Origin: Bacillus massiliigorillae
GTDB taxonomy: Bacteria; Bacillota; Bacilli; Bacillales; DSM-1321
Length of the DNA stretch: 64,000 nt
Direction: 5' to 3'
Assembly: GCF_000380245.2 (NCBI RefSeq)
Contig: NZ_HG428741.1
Coordinates: forward strand, 2,173,347 to 2,237,346
Part shown: in pieces, positions 61,174-64,000 of the stretch
Layout: the number at the start of each line of letters is the position of its first letter
How positions within the stretch are numbered: the stretch's first letter is position 1
The notes under the pieces: generated by a model
Told to the model about the DNA's origin: nothing
Databases searched by the model: none
The model's input: the letters and a program-made list of their open reading frames with translations, nothing else
Position numbers and translations under genes: made by a program

Positions 61174-61217
61174 AAAAAAGCCACGAACGTTGTAAAATCA
61201 ACGTTTCGTGGCTTTTT
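61174..61217 (+). terminator. Terminator of the tetR gene
   Basis: Arms AAAAAAGCCACGAACGTTG and CAACGTTTCGTGGCTTTTT. A smaller hairpin CCCAAAT-GAA-AGTTTGGG lies just before it. Confidence 0.9.
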
Positions 61218-61369
61218 GTATGAACATTATTTATACAGCATTTTATACACTTTTGTTAAAAGTTAGTCACAGGAAGGGTTTGTGGGCATTTAGCATATCG
61301 TTGTAGGATCGACTGTAATGAATATAATTGTGTATATTTTTACCGTTGTAAATCCGCATTATCCTTTTT

Positions 61370-61520
61370 ACTTTATTTCTTCAGGCTCTCTCTCTTCAAG
61401 CCAATTATAAAACGGAACTTTTTTCTCATTGTCAACCTTCAATAAATGTTCCAACTGTCCTAAACACGGATTAATAGCTTCCTGTCTGTTTGCATCATCT
61501 TTTAAATTAGTTTTTCTTTA
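61370..61520 (-). pseudogene. Unidentified gene fragment
   Basis: The frame NLKDDANRQEAINPCLGQLE, HLLKVDNEKKVPFYNWLEER, EPEEIK and stop, without start. It looks like the C-terminus of a soluble protein. The family is not recognised. Confidence 0.35.
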
Positions 61521-61538
61521 TGTGGTTAAAAAGTCTTT

Positions 61539-61640
61539 CTAAGCTATATCTAGGAAATGTTCTTTCTTCTTTAATAAAGCATAAATCCAGTGAAAAAGCT
61601 TATTAATACAAGTAACAATCGCCTTCATTAGTGTTTTCCG
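61539..61640 (-). pseudogene. IS110-family transposase, C-terminal remnant
   Basis: The frame RKTLMKAIVTCINKLFHWIY, ALLKKKEHFLDIA and stop parallels the end of the element at the left edge (IIACANKLLHWIYALLK). The rest of the domain is missing here. Confidence 0.6.
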
Positions 61641-61960
61641 ATATGATTATTTAAAGAAGGCTTTTACATATTTATCTAAAAATAACCAAATTGTTTTTCT
61701 ACAATTATTTTATTGATATTGTATCAGTGAAATTTCTTTCAACATAAGAAATATCAAACACATCATATAAAAACCTAAAAATCTTTTGAGTTATAAGAAT
61801 TTTACATGTTCAATAAATAATAATAATATTTTCAACAAACTGACACACCCTCTCTTTATATAGGATTGATAGTTCAAATTCACTATTTTATAATAATTTC
61901 TGATGATGCTATTTAACTTTTCTAAATACCCCTTTTTAGTAAATGATAGTATGCACAATT
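61641..61960. other. Gene-free AT-rich interval
   Basis: No frame with family match or ribosome site is visible between the transposase C-terminal remnant and the terminator. Confidence 0.4.
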
Positions 61961-62008
61961 AAGAAAAAGCAACAATGTACTCTCTCTCTTACATTGTTGC
62001 TTTTTCTT
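61961..62008 (-). terminator. Terminator after the IS110 N-terminal fragment
   Basis: Arms AAGAAAAAGCAACAATGTA and TACATTGTTGCTTTTTCTT around CTCTCTCTC, just 3' of the reading frame at 62017. Confidence 0.85.
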
Positions 62009-62016
62009 TTTTTTAT

Positions 62017-62259
62017 TTATTCCTCACGGATTTGAAGAGTAACATCAAAATCCTTTTCGACTTTTTCTTTAAAGCCATAAGCATTTGTTTTATTTTGTTG
62101 GAATCCTTCTTTCGTATTTTCAAAGTAACAAGGTGATTCAAACTCTAATCCTCTGAAATCTTGAGCTCTAGCTACATGTTTGAATTTTGCGATATCAACA
62201 CCGACAATAAGTGTTTCTGAAGTGATTTGAGCAATCTTCTTATTTTGGTTATAATTCAT
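62017..62259 (-). pseudogene. IS110-family transposase N-terminus fused to a foreign tail
   Basis: 80 codons. The first part has the IS110 start: SETLIVGVDIAKFKHVARAQ, DFRGLEFESPCYFENTKEGF. After QQ the sequence changes to NKTNAYGFKEKVEKDFDVTL, QIREE, which is not transposase and ends directly before a strong terminator. A deletion has joined an IS110 5' end to the 3' end of another gene. ATG is behind AGGAGGTCCATC. Confidence 0.65.
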
Positions 62260-62324
62260 GATGGACCTCCTGATTTTGATTGTTTTGTCCCTTAAGCTGG
62301 CCAGGCGTTCAGGGTATTTTCATC

Positions 62325-62384
62325 ATATTATCCAGAGGTCTTTTTATACTCAAATCTCATTTTCATTTATTACAGGAATGCTGC
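62325..62384 (-). mobile_element. IS110-family element, 5' end
   Basis: AGGTCTTTTTATACTC, then AAATCTCATTTTCATTT, then ATTACAGGAATG, as at 7643-7699. It ends precisely at the CTGCCCCG of a CT-repeat. Confidence 0.6.
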
Positions 62385-62463
62385 CCCGATAGTTGCATAA
62401 CAAAAAAGAGCTGTTCCCAGCCCTTGATATTGAAGTAAAGCACCTGATAGTTGAACAAGAAAA
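62385..62463 (-). repeat. CT-repeat copy bordering an IS110 end
   Basis: CTGCCCCGATAGTTGCATAAC, hairpin GAGCTGTTCCCAGCCC, TATTGAAGTAAAGCACCTG and ATAGTTGAACAAG. A further core-like motif CCCGTTTGCGGTATAAC is at 62483. It is 3' of the anti-sigma gene. Confidence 0.85.
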
Positions 62464-62517
62464 GTGAAGCTTATTAATCGCGCCCGTTTGCGGTATAACT
62501 TCTATCCCATTTTTAAA

Positions 62518-63180
62518 TCATTCAGCATCGTTACCTTTATCATATAAATCTTTTATAGGTATTACATCGGTTTTATCTTTATATTGTATAGTTACCTTAT
62601 CTTCATCCGTTAGTTTCTTCTTCTTCCCATTGTACAGTAATAATGTGTTTTCATCTGCAAATGTGAAAGAAATGCCACTCCAATCTTTTAGGAGTTTTGC
62701 TGGGGTAGAGAAATCGTTCCTTTTTTCATACACAAATATAGTATGTGTATATCCCTTATCCGTTTTTGCATCTGTTAAAATTATATAATGATTGTCCTTT
62801 TTTGCTTTGAATAAGAGTTTCGCCATCGTTCCTTGATTCTGAATGTTTGTTTCAACATTATTGGAATTTGCTTGCCACATATTTACGAACACAAAGTAAT
62901 AAGCAGTTATCAGAACAAGAAACATTGTTAGTAGTGATGATACGATAACTGTTATCTTTTTTCTATTTTTGGAGCGTACTTTTTTGAAATAATCAATGTT
63001 CCTTTTATCCTTTCGTCTTTCATTTTCATCTTCTGAAAATAAATCTCCCTTCATTTCATTTAAATAATTTCGGCATTCTTCACATTGAGCCATATGACTT
63101 TCTATCTGTTCGTTTGTTTCTTCACTTGTTAATTTATCAATATAAGCTGGAGCCAAATCCTTAAATATACTATGTTTCAT
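62518..63180 (-). CDS. Anti-sigma factor with zinc-binding domain
   Basis: 220 residues from the ATG four bases after the sigma stop, with AAAGGGTGAG as ribosome site inside the sigma gene. The zinc anti-sigma motif HMAQCEECRNYL (H-x3-C-x2-C) is at about 35-46. A membrane helix (about 78-98, IVSSLLTMFLVLITAYYFVF) follows, then an extracytoplasmic domain. It is expected to hold the adjacent ECF sigma factor at the membrane and release it on an envelope signal. Confidence 0.88.
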   Translation of the reverse strand: MKHSIFKDLAPAYIDKLTSEETNEQIESHMAQCEECRNYLNEMKGDLFSEDENERRKDKRNIDYFKKVRSKNRKKITVIVSSLLTMFLVLITAYYFVFVNMWQANSNNVETNIQNQGTMAKLLFKAKKDNHYIILTDAKTDKGYTHTIFVYEKRNDFSTPAKLLKDWSGISFTFADENTLLLYNGKKKKLTDEDKVTIQYKDKTDVIPIKDLYDKGNDAE

Positions 63181-63184
63181 AACC

Positions 63185-63667
63185 CTACTCACCCTTTCTG
63201 ATTTCAAGTTTTGCTCTATAAAAAGTCACTCTTGCCCAGTTTTCTGTCCTTTCAAAAATTAAACCAATTTCTTTGAACGATAAGTCACCCAACAATCTTA
63301 AATAAAGTATTTCTCGTTTATCCTCACTGAGTTGATGAGCCTTTTTAAAAAACATAACTTTATCCTCATTTTTTATATACTCATCTTCCAAGTCGTAAAA
63401 TGTTGTGCTTTCACCTTTTAGTGAGTCCTTCAATTGTTGGTTTTTATTTTTATGGTTTAATTCTTGCAGCCATACGTTTTTAGCAATTGCACAGAGCCAC
63501 GTGGAAAACTTGGCTTTACCATTATCGTGAAAGTTATTAATGGATTTAATCGCTTGATAAAATGTTTCTTGAGTTAGCTCCTCTGCTAACTCAAGGTTGT
63601 TTGTCAAAGTTAACAAGTATTTGAAAATAAAATCCCCATAATCTTGGTATATATTGTCCTTATCCAC
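63185..63667 (-). CDS. ECF-type RNA polymerase sigma factor
   Basis: 160 residues from the GTG six bases after GGAGGG; a GTG two codons upstream overlaps that site. Region 2 is clear: FKYLLTLTNNLELAEELTQE, TFYQAIKSINNFHDNGKAKF and STWLCAIAKNVWLQ. Region 4 reads LRLLGDLSFKEIGLIFERTE, NWARVTFYRAKLEI. It is co-transcribed with the anti-sigma gene. TGTAAC upstream at about 63728 resembles an ECF -35 box, which would fit autoregulation. Confidence 0.9.
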   Translation of the reverse strand: MDKDNIYQDYGDFIFKYLLTLTNNLELAEELTQETFYQAIKSINNFHDNGKAKFSTWLCAIAKNVWLQELNHKNKNQQLKDSLKGESTTFYDLEDEYIKNEDKVMFFKKAHQLSEDKREILYLRLLGDLSFKEIGLIFERTENWARVTFYRAKLEIRKGE

Positions 63668-63826
63668 TGCCACCCTCCTTTTTCCGTCTGGTCATTCACC
63701 TATGTATCACAAAATCATTGATTTCGTTACAACATTTTTTAATAAAAAAACTTCATCTTTATAACAGATGCAGATATTCACTTATTCAATTAAATGGCCC
63801 GATTGTGGAACACAAGATAAACAACA

Positions 63827-63935
63827 CTCTTCAACTAACCTGCTCCGTTAGCTGCATAACAAAAAAAGAGCTGATCACAGCCCTTGATATTAAAGTAATG
63901 CACCTGATAGTTTTAAGTACATCTATTCACAAGCT
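63827..63935 (-). repeat. CT-repeat copy, full
   Basis: CACTCTTCAACTAACCTGC, TCCGTTAGCTGCATAAC, hairpin GAGCTGATCACAGCCC, TATTAAAGTAATGCACCTG, ATAGTTTTAAGTAC and TTCACAA. A second core-like motif, CCCGATTGTGGAACAC, lies at 63799. No gene begins before the window edge. Confidence 0.9.
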
Positions 63936-64000
63936 TGGTTACCTTTGTTTGACTAAAGCGTTTCAATCATTACAATAATGCTATCTTTATACAGAAAAGT

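Noticed and set aside
1205..63935. Calling the repeats bona fide integron attC sites
   Set aside because: The cores vary as GTTAG, GATAG and GTTTG, the two cores are direct rather than inverted, and no integron integrase is in the window. The similarity of arrangement is reported as a hypothesis only.
1205..63935. CRISPR array
   Set aside because: The repeats are about 100 bp, spaced by whole genes and not by short regular spacers. No cas genes are present.
1..64000. tRNA, rRNA genes or a replication origin
   Set aside because: I saw no cloverleaf-like or rRNA segments and no DnaA-box cluster while reading both strands.

Overview
The window is AT-rich DNA with Bacillales features: strong GGAGG ribosome binding sites, TTG and GTG starts, Gram-positive lipoproteins, Bce-type peptide-antibiotic modules, a SPOCS-like spore protein and families such as DUF3238, DUF3953, DUF4275 and DUF5316. 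A Lysinibacillus-like or Bacillus-like spore former is the best guess. The species cannot be fixed from the sequence alone.

Layout. From 1 to 23 kb and 37 to 54 kb, and again at 62 to 64 kb, the window is a patchwork of small single-gene units. They include ASCH, DUF4275, GNAT, DUF3139, PhzF, DUF1697, VOC, TauE, TPR, DUF3291, peptidase E and ECF sigma/anti-sigma. Most lie on the minus strand. Nearly all minus-strand units end in a copy of one dispersed repeat of about 100 bp, called CT-repeat here. I count about 40 full or partial copies, all in one orientation. Each full copy has conserved flanks, two direct core motifs and a hairpin that acts as an intrinsic terminator for the minus-strand gene. 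The hairpin arms change between copies but still pair. Several stop codons lie inside the repeat, and IS110 and IS3 family elements sit in its cores. The arrangement resembles a gene-cassette array, but no integrase lies in the window.

Between these patches are larger modules without CT-repeats. Two antimicrobial-peptide sensing and efflux systems lie at 16.5-21.0 kb (BceAB-type transporter with BceRS-type two-component system) and 23.3-30.0 kb (ATPase, two paralogous FtsX-like permeases, kinase, regulator, small membrane protein). The second has a shared regulator-like site in front of two of its transcription units. At 33.5-36.0 kb a c-di-GMP-I type riboswitch with its own terminator precedes an operon of a STAS-like protein, a GNAT-like enzyme and a methyl-accepting protein. 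A frameshifted PLP decarboxylase follows. At 49.3-50.8 kb a second STAS-like gene precedes a KAS III-like enzyme that keeps the cysteine but appears to lack the usual His and Asn. A 1409-residue CoA-enzyme activase-like protein and a divergent TetR/YhgE pair fill 54.5-61.1 kb.

Decay is widespread. There are gene fragments of IclR, glucosaminidase, beta-propeller, amidohydrolase and MCP types, several nonsense or frameshift genes, and at least five IS110 remnants. A 0.42 kb segment is duplicated 52 kb apart, with each copy having lost a different one of its two genes.
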